From the NCBI GenBank assembly GCA_937981765.1, contig CALJOM010000006.1, positions 1-64,000 of the forward strand: a DNA stretch of 64,000 nt, given 5' to 3'. Shown piece by piece: positions 27,770 to 36,327 of the stretch. The notes beneath the pieces were generated by a model. It was not told the origin of the DNA and searched no databases. It saw only the letters and a list, made by a program, of their open reading frames with translations. The stretch comes from an uncultured Bacteroidales bacterium (lineage in GTDB: Bacteria > Bacteroidota > Bacteroidia > Bacteroidales > Salinivirgaceae). Numbering within the stretch: position 1 is the stretch's first letter; each line of letters begins with the position of its first letter. A program made the position numbers and the translations under genes.

Positions 27770-28729
27770 ATGGATTTATCTAGGACCTACAACATGCGGG
27801 CTACAAAAGACGGTTTCGGCCGTGGAATTGCTGAAATAGCCACTTTAAACGAAAAAATTGTGGTGCTGGGGGCCGACATTACTGCTAGTGTTGGGTTAGG
27901 GGTGTTTCGGGATAGATTCCCAAACCGTTTTTTTAGTTTCGGAATTGCTGAGCAGAATGTTGCCTCCGTTGCTGCCGGTTTAGCTCTTGAAGGTTTATTA
28001 CCTGTTTTTTCTACCTACGCTACGTTTGTTACTACCCGATGTTTAGATCAGGTACGAGTTTCAATAGCCTACAACAATCTTAAGGTAATCATCGGTGGCG
28101 CCCATGCCGGAATATTGGTTGGCCCCGATGGAGCCACTCACCAGGCTTTAGAAGATATCGCCATTATGCGCGCCATTCCGCGAATGACTGTCATTTCCCC
28201 TTGCGATGCTATGCAAGTAGAGAAAGCAGTCAAAAAAGCTGTTGAAGAATGTAAAGGACCTATCTATATTCGTTTTGGCCGTGAGCCAGTGCCTGAGTTC
28301 ACAAATTCAGATCAGGAATTTGAAATAGGGAAAACACAATTGCTTAAAGACGGCGAAGATGTAACCATCATTGCTACAGGCCACATGGTATGGGAAAGCC
28401 TCTTGGCAACTAAAATTCTTGAGCAGAGTGGCATTTCATGTCAGGTGGTCAATTGCCATACGATTAAACCAATAGACCAAAGCGGAATTTTATCTTTCGC
28501 AAAAAAAACAGGGAAGATAGTAACAGTGGAAGAACATCAGGTTCTAGGAGGGCTTGGTAGTGCAGTTAGTGAGGTGCTATCTACCCAATTCCCATGTCCT
28601 ATGTTAATCCTTGGAATCAACGACACTTTTGGAGAGAGTGGATCTCCTAGGGAGCTTTTTAAGAAATACCAGATTGACAGCGAATCTATAGCCCGAAAAG
28701 TTGAAATATTTTTGAAACAAGAACTATGA
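27770..28729 (+). CDS. Transketolase, C-terminal subunit (Pyr and C domains)
   Basis: 319 residues holding the pyrimidine-binding domain, with the catalytic Glu in FGIAEQNVASVAAGLA that activates ThDP. The regulatory/transketolase C domain follows (about 195-319, DVTIIATGHMVWESL and VVNCHTIKPID). It pairs with the N subunit encoded 25 bases upstream. Split transketolases are frequent in Bacteroidetes, Firmicutes and archaea. Its stop overlaps the purF ATG by four bases, linking pentose-phosphate supply with the PRPP-consuming step, though that logic is inference. Confidence 0.93.
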   Translation: MDLSRTYNMRATKDGFGRGIAEIATLNEKIVVLGADITASVGLGVFRDRFPNRFFSFGIAEQNVASVAAGLALEGLLPVFSTYATFVTTRCLDQVRVSIAYNNLKVIIGGAHAGILVGPDGATHQALEDIAIMRAIPRMTVISPCDAMQVEKAVKKAVEECKGPIYIRFGREPVPEFTNSDQEFEIGKTQLLKDGEDVTIIATGHMVWESLLATKILEQSGISCQVVNCHTIKPIDQSGILSFAKKTGKIVTVEEHQVLGGLGSAVSEVLSTQFPCPMLILGINDTFGESGSPRELFKKYQIDSESIARKVEIFLKQEL

Positions 28730-30624
28730 GCGACTCACTTAAACATGAATGTGGAATTGTCCTGTTGCGATTGTTAAAGCCACTGGAATATTACCATATA
28801 AAATATGGTTCATGGCTTTACGGAATAAACAAAATGTATTTAATGATGGAGAAACAACGAAATCGCGGACAGGATGGAGCCGGACTTGCGTGTTTAAAAC
28901 TCGATGCTGCACCTGGGCAGCAATACCTGTCAAGAGTTCGTTCCAATTCTTCGCGACCTATTGTTGAAACTTTTGAAATGGTTAAACGTCCGGTGGTTGA
29001 AATCATGTCCCAAAACCACGATCTGGCCATGAATCCTGAATATGCAAAAAAAAATTTCGATTTTGCAGGGCAGATATTTTTGGGTCATCTGCGGTATGGA
29101 ACTTTTGGCAAAAACAATATTGAAAATGTACATCCAGTAATGCGGGAAAGCAACTGGAAAACGAAAACTCTGGTACTGGCGGGGAATTTTAATCTTACCA
29201 ATGTAGACGAACTTTTTCAACAATTGCAGGACTACGGGCAGCATCCTAAGAATTACAGCGACACCGTTACCATTCTTGAGAAAATTGGGTTCAGGCTCGA
29301 TGAGATGAATGAAATCATGGTGCAGCAATACAAGAGAGAAGGCTATTCGCGCAGGGAAATTTCTGAAATGATTGAAAAAAATCTCGACGTACCAGAAGTG
29401 CTTAAAAAAGCTAGCCACCAATGGGATGGTGGGTATGTTATAGCCGGAATTTTGGGGTATGGAGACGCCTTTGTTATGCGCGACCCCAATGGAATTCGCC
29501 CCGTTAGTTATTACGCCGACGATGAAATAATTGTTGTTGCATCGGAAAGAGCCGTGATTCAAACCGTTTTTAATGTTTCGGCCAGTGTGGTGCATGAAAT
29601 CCCGTTAGGTTCTGCCCTATGGATTCGAAAAAACGGTGAATATTCAATAGCTGAAATCAACAAAGCTGGCGAACGCAAAAGCTGTTCTTTCGAGCGGATA
29701 TATTTCTCCCGCGGCTCGGATGAACAGATCTATAAAGAACGGAAAAAGCTTGGCGAATTGCTCACGCACCCAATTCTTAAAGCTATTGAGTATGATTTGG
29801 CGAATACGGTTTTCAGTTTTATTCCCAACACGGCCGAATCGGCATTTTATGGTGTGGTTAAAGGGATTGAAACCTACATGCTTGAAACCAAAATAGAGAA
29901 ACTTATTGAACGAAACGGTTCGATGAGTCACGAGGAATTGCGTTCTTTAATTAATGAGCGTCCACGAGTTGAAAAAATAGCCATTAAGGATGTTAAGCTA
30001 CGCACCTTTATCACCGACGATAACGACCGCAACGAGTTGGTGGAACACGTATATGATGTTACCTATGGAACCATCAGGCCCGGAGTTGACCGGTTGGTGA
30101 TGATCGACGATAGCATTGTGCGGGGAACTACACTCAAACGCTCTATTTTAAAAATCCTCGACCGGCTTGCACCCAAAGAAATTGTTATTGTATCTTCATC
30201 GCCACAAATCCGTTATCCCGATTGTTACGGGATTGATATGGCCAGGCTTTCCGATTTTATTGCGTTTCAGGCTGTAATTGAACTTTTACGTGAAACGGGC
30301 AGAAGTTCAATAATAAACCAAGTTTATCGCAAATGTAAAGAACAGGAAAATAAACCTAAAGACCAATTAGTTAATTACGTGAAAGAGTTGTATGCCCCAT
30401 TTACAGATGAGGAAATAAGTCAACGTATTGCACAAATCTTACAACCCGGTATAAAAGCCAAGGTAAAATTGGTTTTTCAAACCGTTGAAAATTTACATAA
30501 AGCTTGTCCCAACGACACCGGAGATTGGTTTTTTACCGGCGATTACCCAACACCCGGAGGGAATAAGGTTGTAAATCGTGCTTTTATAAACTATATCGAG
30601 GGAAGAAACGACAGGGCCTATTAA
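28726..30624 (+). CDS. purF: Amidophosphoribosyltransferase (long Bacteroidetes form)
   Basis: 632 residues, well above the roughly 470-510 of most PurF. The Ntn amidotransferase nucleophile is Cys9 (H-E-C-G-I-V), implying removal of an eight-residue propeptide. The glutaminase domain continues with EKQRNRGQDGAGLA and a longer insert (about 95-215). The phosphoribosyltransferase half has the PRPP loop VMIDDSIVRGTTLKRSI and SSSPQIRYPDCYGIDM. A C-terminal extension of about 110 residues contains CPNDTGDWFFTGDYPTPGG. It makes phosphoribosylamine from PRPP and glutamine, the first step of purine synthesis. Fe-S ligands known from the Bacillus enzyme seem only partly conserved. Confidence 0.9.
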   Translation: MSDSLKHECGIVLLRLLKPLEYYHIKYGSWLYGINKMYLMMEKQRNRGQDGAGLACLKLDAAPGQQYLSRVRSNSSRPIVETFEMVKRPVVEIMSQNHDLAMNPEYAKKNFDFAGQIFLGHLRYGTFGKNNIENVHPVMRESNWKTKTLVLAGNFNLTNVDELFQQLQDYGQHPKNYSDTVTILEKIGFRLDEMNEIMVQQYKREGYSRREISEMIEKNLDVPEVLKKASHQWDGGYVIAGILGYGDAFVMRDPNGIRPVSYYADDEIIVVASERAVIQTVFNVSASVVHEIPLGSALWIRKNGEYSIAEINKAGERKSCSFERIYFSRGSDEQIYKERKKLGELLTHPILKAIEYDLANTVFSFIPNTAESAFYGVVKGIETYMLETKIEKLIERNGSMSHEELRSLINERPRVEKIAIKDVKLRTFITDDNDRNELVEHVYDVTYGTIRPGVDRLVMIDDSIVRGTTLKRSILKILDRLAPKEIVIVSSSPQIRYPDCYGIDMARLSDFIAFQAVIELLRETGRSSIINQVYRKCKEQENKPKDQLVNYVKELYAPFTDEEISQRIAQILQPGIKAKVKLVFQTVENLHKACPNDTGDWFFTGDYPTPGGNKVVNRAFINYIEGRNDRAY

Positions 30625-30649
30625 GGTTTTGGCCGAAATTTTAGCGTGG

Positions 30650-30682
30650 TTGGATACCGTTTGCCAATATATTGTAACTTTG
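30650..30682 (+). promoter_or_regulatory. Candidate promoter for yebC
   Basis: TTG at 30650-30652, a 22-base spacer, TAACTTTG at 30675-30682 (exact TAnnTTTG). The yebC ATG is 29 bases downstream. Confidence 0.65.
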
Positions 30683-30711
30683 CAACTAATGAACTAAATT
30701 AATTCTACGCC

Positions 30712-31422
30712 ATGGGAAGAGCATTTGAATATCGCAGGGAATCAAAAGAAAGACGTTGGGATAAAATGTCGAAACTATTTCCCAAATTAGCCAAAGCAAT
30801 AACTGTAGCTGCCAAAGAAGGGGGGCCAGATCCTGATTTGAATGCCAAGCTGCGCACAGCCATACAAAACGCCAAAGCCCAAAATATGCCCAAAGATAAC
30901 ATAGAGGCTGCCATTAAGCGAGCTATGGGTAAAGACGCTGAGGCGTACACCGAAATTGTTTATGAAGGGAAAGGTCCGCATGGGGTGCTAATTATGGTAG
31001 AGTGTGCTACCGACAACCCAACCCGCACGGTTGCCAACATAAAGTCGTATTTTAATAAGGCCGGTGGTAGTTTAGTACCCAATGGATCGTTCGAGTTTAT
31101 GTTTGAACGAAAATCCGTCTTTGAAATTGATAAAAACCAAAATATTAACCTTGAGGAATTAGAATTGGAATTAATCGATGCCGGCCTGTCGGAAATAGAT
31201 CAACACGATGATACTATTTATCTTTATGCGGCATATACCGATTTCGGATCCATGTCTAAAGCTCTTGAAGAGAAAAAAATTGCAGTAAGAAAAGCATCGT
31301 TAAAGCGTATTCCAACATCAACCATGTCGTTTACCGAAGAACAATTGGCCGATATTGAGAAACTTCTCGACAGAATAGAAGACGATGATGATGTGCAAGC
31401 CGTTTTTACAAACATTGGATAA
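30712..31422 (+). CDS. yebC: YebC/PmpR family (TACO1) protein
   Basis: 236 residues, normal length. It has the conserved start MGRAFEYR, the [24 protein letters not shown]-type segment, and [17 protein letters not shown]; three-domain YebC proteins show this pattern. Members have been described as DNA-binding regulators (PmpR) and more recently as translation factors easing ribosome stalling on proline-rich stretches. The C-terminus is acidic ([15 protein letters not shown]). It is followed 8 bases later by the unpartnered transketolase half. Confidence 0.95.
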   Translation: MGRAFEYRRESKERRWDKMSKLFPKLAKAITVAAKEGGPDPDLNAKLRTAIQNAKAQNMPKDNIEAAIKRAMGKDAEAYTEIVYEGKGPHGVLIMVECATDNPTRTVANIKSYFNKAGGSLVPNGSFEFMFERKSVFEIDKNQNINLEELELELIDAGLSEIDQHDDTIYLYAAYTDFGSMSKALEEKKIAVRKASLKRIPTSTMSFTEEQLADIEKLLDRIEDDDDVQAVFTNIG

Positions 31423-31430
31423 ATAATTTT

Positions 31431-32276
31431 ATGGAGAGAATTGAACAACTACAAAAGATTGCCCAACAAGTACGCAGAGACATAATACGAATGGTTCACG
31501 CCGTTCAATCAGGACATCCGGGTGGGTCGCTCGGTTGTGCCGATTTTCTCACTGCCCTCTATTTTGGAGTTATGGATCACGACCCCAAAAATTTTACCAT
31601 GGATGGTATCGGACAAGATATTTTTTTCCTTTCGAACGGTCATATTTCCCCGGCATTTTACAGTGTTTTAGCCCGTTCCGGATATTTTGATATTAAAGAA
31701 TTAGGCACGTTCCGACGCATAAATTCCAGGCTCCAGGGGCATCCCACCTCTCACGACAATCTCCCCGGAGTTCGTGTGGCTTCCGGTTCTCTAGGGCAAG
31801 GTCTATCAGTAGCTTGCGGTGCGGCATTAGCAAAAAAATTAAACAACGATCCTAAACTGGTTTATTCCCTTCATGGCGATGGAGAACTTCAGGAAGGACA
31901 AATTTGGGAAGCCGCTATGTTTGCCGCAGCACGGAAAATTGACAATCTAATTGCAACCGTGGATTATAATGGCAAACAGATCGACGGACCGGTTGAAGAT
32001 GTACTTTCGCTCGGGAATTTGCTCCAAAAATGGGAAGCCTTTGGATGGATTGTCCTTGAGATGAGTGGGAATGATATGAAATCGGTACTCGAAGGTTTAG
32101 CAATCGCCAAGAAAGCTACGGGAAAGGGCAAACCGGTTTGCATTTTAATGCACACCGAAATGGGGTTTGGAGTTGATTTTATGATGGGCACCCATAAATG
32201 GCATGGTTCTGCCCCTAACGATGAACAAACCCAACGCGCTTTGGAACAACTTCCAGCCACATTAGAGGACTTTTGA
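31431..32276 (+). CDS. Second transketolase N-terminal subunit, without an adjacent C half
   Basis: 281 residues homologous to the protein at 26875-27744. It has QSGHPGGSLGCADFL, LQGHPTSHDNLPGVRVASGSLGQGL, and a full ThDP motif GDGELQEGQIWEAAM ... VDYNGKQIDGP. The catalytic-domain residues look intact, but no Pyr/C subunit follows; the next gene is a glycerophosphotransferase-like protein. It may borrow the C subunit from 27770-28729, pair with one encoded elsewhere, or form a distinct ThDP enzyme acting on a sugar phosphate used by the downstream cluster. The divergence from its paralogue argues against a recent duplication. Confidence 0.9.
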   Translation: MERIEQLQKIAQQVRRDIIRMVHAVQSGHPGGSLGCADFLTALYFGVMDHDPKNFTMDGIGQDIFFLSNGHISPAFYSVLARSGYFDIKELGTFRRINSRLQGHPTSHDNLPGVRVASGSLGQGLSVACGAALAKKLNNDPKLVYSLHGDGELQEGQIWEAAMFAAARKIDNLIATVDYNGKQIDGPVEDVLSLGNLLQKWEAFGWIVLEMSGNDMKSVLEGLAIAKKATGKGKPVCILMHTEMGFGVDFMMGTHKWHGSAPNDEQTQRALEQLPATLEDF

Positions 32277-32311
32277 TTTGCCGAAATGTATTCCACTTTA
32301 TCGGGATAAGC

Positions 32312-33682
32312 ATGAGGTTTTTTATACTTCTCGAAAAAATGTTACAAAAGCTTTTGCCGAAAAAATGGAGGCAGGCTTTAGGTAAACTCAGAGTAAAGGT
32401 TTATTGGGTTCTAGGGTGGCTTGCCACCCCTTATTTTCTTAAAACCCAGACACGTTACCGAAAAGTATTGGAAAAACTTCGGGGAAAGGAGAAGTATCGG
32501 GTAGCATTTTTTGTTTTTCAGGATTCTATCTGGAAATACGACTCCCTATATCAGGCAATGGCCGCGCATTCAAGGTTTGATCCTGTGGTTGTTGTGATTC
32601 CCTATGTTACACATGGGCATCAGGCAATGGTTATGGAAATGGAACGAACGGCCAAAGCCTTTGAAGAGAAAAAATACAAAGTAATTAAAACCTATAACCC
32701 CGAAACTGACGAATTTCTGGATGTGAACCAAGCAATTACCCCCGATATAGTATTTTTTACTTCGCCATTCAGATTAACATTACCCCAATATCAGGTGTCC
32801 AATTTTACGCAATGTTTGACCGCGTATGTCCCCTATGGAATTATGAGCGTTAGGGCAGAAGAGGAACAATACAACCAACTGTTTCATAACCTCGTGTGGC
32901 GTTGCTACTACGAAACTCCACTTCACAAAGAAATGGCACAGGAATATTCCTACATAAAGGCACGAAATGTTGTAGTATCCGGTTATCCTTTAGCCGATCT
33001 CTTTTTGGGGCCTAAATCGAAGCACGATGGCTGGAAAAATAGAGATGCTAATTGTAAACGAATTGTTTGGGCACCTCATCATACGCTCGAGAAAAATATT
33101 ACCTATTATGGCTATTCGAATTTTCTGACCTACCATGAATATTTTTTCACTTTGGTAGAGCAATTCAACGGCAAAATACAGGTTGCCTTTAAACCTCACC
33201 CAATTTTAAAACTCAAATTATACAATCATCCCGATTGGGGAGTTGAAAAAACCAATCAATATTTTGAGCGTTGGGAAACAACCCCCTATTGTCAACTGTC
33301 AGAAGGCGATTACATTGCGTTGTTCTTAAGTTCCGATGCTCTAATCCACGACAGCATATCTTTTATTTCCGAATATTGCTATACGGGCAAACCAGCGCTT
33401 TTTCTCCTGCGCGACGAGCATGTTTTTGAAACATTTAACAAGTTTGGCCTGATGGCTTTGCAAGCAAGTTATCATGCTCGGGAAGCTCAGGAAATTTTTG
33501 ATTTCATTGAACAAGTTGTTATACAACAGATTGACCCGAAAAAAAATGAACGTGAAGAATTTCTAAATAACTACCTTCGCCCACCTCACGGTGTTTCAGC
33601 CACTCAGAACATTCTGGACGATTTGACTACCCAATTGAATTTGCCGAAAACAAACACTCTTGTTGATTCAAATTGGGATTGA
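32312..33682 (+). CDS. CDP-glycerol glycerophosphotransferase-like protein
   Basis: About 456 residues from the ATG at 32312; an ATG at 32339 is equally plausible, while the TTG at 32273 overlaps the upstream gene. A hydrophobic/basic N-terminal segment (about 1-50, VYWVLGWLATPYFL) could sit at the membrane. The rest has the GT-B-like pattern of teichoic-acid polyol-phosphate transferases: VVIPYVTHGHQ, VVVSGYPLADLF, IVWAPHHTLEKN, QVAFKPHPILK, then DALIHDSISFISEYCYTGKPALFL. These enzymes transfer glycerol- or ribitol-phosphate from the CDP form; in Gram-negatives they serve capsule or LPS decoration. The donor substrate is not shown by sequence. Confidence 0.78.
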   Translation: MRFFILLEKMLQKLLPKKWRQALGKLRVKVYWVLGWLATPYFLKTQTRYRKVLEKLRGKEKYRVAFFVFQDSIWKYDSLYQAMAAHSRFDPVVVVIPYVTHGHQAMVMEMERTAKAFEEKKYKVIKTYNPETDEFLDVNQAITPDIVFFTSPFRLTLPQYQVSNFTQCLTAYVPYGIMSVRAEEEQYNQLFHNLVWRCYYETPLHKEMAQEYSYIKARNVVVSGYPLADLFLGPKSKHDGWKNRDANCKRIVWAPHHTLEKNITYYGYSNFLTYHEYFFTLVEQFNGKIQVAFKPHPILKLKLYNHPDWGVEKTNQYFERWETTPYCQLSEGDYIALFLSSDALIHDSISFISEYCYTGKPALFLLRDEHVFETFNKFGLMALQASYHAREAQEIFDFIEQVVIQQIDPKKNEREEFLNNYLRPPHGVSATQNILDDLTTQLNLPKTNTLVDSNWD

Positions 33683-33694
33683 TTCGTATCTTTG
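33663..33694 (+). promoter_or_regulatory. Promoter for the HAD / nucleotidyltransferase / methyltransferase genes
   Basis: TTG at 33663-33665, a 21-base spacer, TATCTTTG at 33687-33694 (exact TAnnTTTG). It lies partly inside the 3' end of the preceding gene, 25 bases before the next ATG. Confidence 0.65.
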
Positions 33695-33718
33695 TGAAAA
33701 GTAGAAAAAATTGTAGAA

Positions 33719-34330
33719 ATGAAGTTTATTTTCGACCTCGATGGTACTGTTACTTCGCAAGAGACCTTGCCATTGATTGCCTCGCACTTTCATATTGAAC
33801 AGCAAATTGCCGAGCTTACTCAACAAACAATTCAAGGCAACATACCGTTTATGGAGAGTTTTATCCGGCGGGTACACATATTAGGCACCCTCCCCGTTAG
33901 CGAAATTGATCAATTGCTTTACAACGTAAGGTTATACGAAAAACTGGCGGCTTTTATTCGAGAACATAACGAAAAGTGCGTTATTGCCACCGGAAACCTA
34001 GATTGCTGGGTTTACTCTCTCTGTCAAAAGGTTGGTTGTAAAAACTATACCTCGTATGCTGAGGTAGAAAACAATCGTGTGGCAGCCATAAAAAAAATTC
34101 TGCGGAAAGAGGAAGTAGTTAAATTTTACCAAGATCAAGGCGAATTTGTGGTTTTTGTTGGTGACGGAAATAACGATATGGAAGCCATGCGTTTGGCCGA
34201 CGTTTCAATAGCTGTAGGCATGACACACTATCCAGCTAACAGCATATTGCCGTTTACCGATTATTTAATTTTTAACGAAGATGCTTTATGTCGTCAGCTA
34301 AATCAGTTATTATCAGTTGTGCAGGAATAG
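33719..34330 (+). CDS. HAD-superfamily phosphatase (phosphoserine phosphatase-like)
   Basis: 203 residues. HAD motif I is F-D-L-D-G-T-V-T at residues 5-12 with the nucleophile Asp; motif II is ATGN (about 91-94); motif III Lys lies near 124-133; motif IV is VGDGNNDMEAMRLAD (about 142-156). The helical cap between motifs I and II resembles phosphoserine phosphatase-like (HAD-IB) enzymes. Its 3' end overlaps the nucleotidyltransferase start by 43 bases, so the two are coupled. A role making a free alcohol or head group for nucleotide activation is plausible but inferred. Confidence 0.82.
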   Translation: MKFIFDLDGTVTSQETLPLIASHFHIEQQIAELTQQTIQGNIPFMESFIRRVHILGTLPVSEIDQLLYNVRLYEKLAAFIREHNEKCVIATGNLDCWVYSLCQKVGCKNYTSYAEVENNRVAAIKKILRKEEVVKFYQDQGEFVVFVGDGNNDMEAMRLADVSIAVGMTHYPANSILPFTDYLIFNEDALCRQLNQLLSVVQE

Positions 34331-34920
34331 GAAGCCGTTTAGGATTGGGACAAACCAAGGCTCTGATAAAAATTAACGACAGATCTATTATTGCATGGCA
34401 GCTTGAACTTTTAAAAGAAGTTGAGGATATACGAATAGTGGTAGGATATCAGGCCAAAGATGTGGTTAATGAGGTTCTGAAATACAGGAAAAATGTGATC
34501 TTTGTGTACAATCACGATTATTTTAATACCAAAACTGGTGCAAGTTTTTATCTTGGAGCCCGTCATGCTAATGAATATGTAATAGAATGGGATGGCGATT
34601 TGCTTGTACATCCCGACGACATAAAAAAAATATTAGCCGAACCCGGCGAGTTTATTGCTTATGCTGATATTACCTCCGATGAGGCGGTTTATGTTATTAC
34701 CGATGCTGAAGGAAATGTTACAGGATTTTCAAGACAAAGCGGAGACTATGAATGGACGGGTCCCGCATGTTTGAGACGCGAAAAAGTTAAATTCACCCCC
34801 GGTAATGTTTTTGAACAGATTGAGCCCCATTTGCCTATAAAAGGTATAAAAATCCGAGCCTTTGATATTGATACATACGACGACTATAAACGCGTAACCG
34901 AATTTGTAAAAACTTGGTAG
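34288..34920 (+). CDS. MobA/LicC-like nucleotidyltransferase
   Basis: 210 residues. The NTP-transferase signature is SCAGIGSRLGLGQTKALIKI near the N-terminus (G-x-G-x-R-x-G then Lys), and a metal-binding Asp-rich motif VIEWDGDLLVHPDDI is near residue 95. NTKTGASFYLGARH is reminiscent of choline-phosphate cytidylyltransferases of the LicC type. It would activate a phosphorylated sugar or alcohol with CTP or UTP. Beside a polyol-phosphate transferase, CTP-dependent activation is the more attractive guess. Overlaps the HAD gene by 43 bases. Confidence 0.78.
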   Translation: MSSAKSVIISCAGIGSRLGLGQTKALIKINDRSIIAWQLELLKEVEDIRIVVGYQAKDVVNEVLKYRKNVIFVYNHDYFNTKTGASFYLGARHANEYVIEWDGDLLVHPDDIKKILAEPGEFIAYADITSDEAVYVITDAEGNVTGFSRQSGDYEWTGPACLRREKVKFTPGNVFEQIEPHLPIKGIKIRAFDIDTYDDYKRVTEFVKTW

Positions 34921-34928
34921 AAATTTTT

Positions 34929-35570
34929 ATGAAAAATAAAGACGCCTTAAATTTCTTTGCCAATATGGCAAAAAACAACCCCGACGAAAAGAGTGTAAAA
35001 ATTACAAAAATCAGCGATTTTACCGACCGTGATGCACAATTCATACTTAAATATGCCACGGCTAATTCATCAATACTCGATCTTGGTAGCGGCTCAGGAT
35101 TAATTGTAAATAAAATCTATCAGCACGTAAAAAGGATTGTGGCAGTTGAAGCATTTCAGGAGTTTGCTAAATATATCGTAGAAGCCCCGAATGTTGAAGT
35201 CGTTACCAAGGATATTTCATGTTTTGAATCGAATCAGGAGTTCGACATTATTACCATGTTTGGAATTTCTCAATACTTTAATCTGGATGAAATTTCTGCA
35301 ATCTATCGTCGATTCTATAAGAATGTTAAACCCGGGGGATTATTAATTGTAAAAAATCAATTCGGAGTTTTTGACGATGTTTTAGTTTCGGGCTACTCTG
35401 AAGAATTAAAAACCAATTACTATTCCCACTACAGACATTTGCCCAAAGAAATGGAAACAATAAAGGCGGCAGGTTTTGTTAGCGTTGAGTCCGTAGATAT
35501 TTATCCACCTGAGTGCAATCGGTGGAAAAATACCCATTTCTATGCTATTGTGGCGTACAAAAAAGCATAG
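34929..35570 (+). CDS. Class I SAM-dependent methyltransferase
   Basis: 213 residues from the ATG at 34929; a TTG at 34914 would overlap the previous gene. SAM motif I is ILDLGSGSGLI (about residues 50-60) and a Glu-containing motif II is IVAVEAF. The post-I region is EFDIITMFGISQYF and motif III NVKPGGLLIVKNQFG. The C-terminus (YPPECNRWKNTHFYAIVAYK) is typical of small-molecule methyltransferases. Substrate unknown; position after the nucleotidyltransferase suggests modification of the same product. No terminator is evident after it, and the next gene converges from the other strand. Confidence 0.82.
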   Translation: MKNKDALNFFANMAKNNPDEKSVKITKISDFTDRDAQFILKYATANSSILDLGSGSGLIVNKIYQHVKRIVAVEAFQEFAKYIVEAPNVEVVTKDISCFESNQEFDIITMFGISQYFNLDEISAIYRRFYKNVKPGGLLIVKNQFGVFDDVLVSGYSEELKTNYYSHYRHLPKEMETIKAAGFVSVESVDIYPPECNRWKNTHFYAIVAYKKA

Positions 35571-35637
35571 TGAATTCTGAAGGGTTGAGCGGTGCTGCTT
35601 TATATCCCCCAAGAGAAAACAGAGAGTTTAGCATTAG

Positions 35638-36192
35638 CTATTTCCACTTAATACTACATCCCATTGATGGGAACTGAATATCGTCGATAGGTATGTTATT
35701 AATCAGAGCATCCATGGCTCTGATTAAATCGCTACCGGTTACAGGCACCCCATTCCCTGGGGTAGAAGGGCAAAACCGACCTCGATAAACACATTTCAAA
35801 TCGGAGTCGAAAAGATTAAAATCGGGAGTGCATGCAGCATGGTAAGCGCGGGCAACTTCCTGATTTTCATCGTAAAGGTAAGGGAAAGGATATCCAAGCG
35901 TTTCGGCTACACGCTTCATGTTTTCGGGAGAATCTTCAGGATATCGTTCAATATCATTGGAGCTTATGGCAATAAATGAAATTCCCTGGGGAATATAATT
36001 CCTGGCGACTTCAACCAACTTAGAGTTAATATGTTTCACATACGGACAATGGTTGCAAATAAACATTACAACAGTTCCTTTTTCACCCTTTAAGTTTTTT
36101 AACGACAAATATTTTCCCGAGATTGTGTCAAGAAGGGTGAATTCTGGTGCCAAGAAACCGAGTGGAAGTTGATAAGTTTCTGTGAGTGCCAT
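35638..36192 (-). CDS. Thioredoxin-like (AhpC/TSA-type) redox protein
   Basis: 184 residues with no signal peptide. The thioredoxin fold has the motif C-N-H-C-P-Y at Cys46/Cys49, the cis-Pro loop AACTPDFNLFD, and YRGRFCPSTPGNGVPVTG, a combination I recognise from a conserved family usually annotated thioredoxin family protein or redoxin. The C-terminal PSMGCSIKWK is typical. It probably acts as a cytoplasmic peroxide or disulfide reductase. It is isolated on the minus strand, convergent with the methyltransferase gene and divergent from manA. Confidence 0.88.
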   Translation of the reverse strand: MALTETYQLPLGFLAPEFTLLDTISGKYLSLKNLKGEKGTVVMFICNHCPYVKHINSKLVEVARNYIPQGISFIAISSNDIERYPEDSPENMKRVAETLGYPFPYLYDENQEVARAYHAACTPDFNLFDSDLKCVYRGRFCPSTPGNGVPVTGSDLIRAMDALINNIPIDDIQFPSMGCSIKWK

Positions 36193-36289
36193 AGTTCATT
36201 TTTTTTTATTTAACAATTCCCGTCAAATTTTGTTTCGAACGATGAGCACAGTTAGGCAAAATAAATTAGGATAAAAAGTTTGAAACCTG

Positions 36290-36297
36290 TAAATTTG
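36290..36297 (+). promoter_or_regulatory. Candidate -7 element for manA-engB-prs
   Basis: TAAATTTG fits TAnnTTTG, 31 bases before the ATG at 36328. The -33 element is poor (TTAG at 36266-36269, 20 bases upstream). It favours the 36328 start over a TTG at 36280. Confidence 0.5.
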
Positions 36298-36327
36298 CAG
36301 TTGGATTACGTACAAAACTCCTTTTTC

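Noticed and set aside
32413-32429. Hairpin GGGTGGC-TT-GCCACCC
   Set aside because: Seven-base stem inside a coding region, no T run, two-base loop; likely chance.
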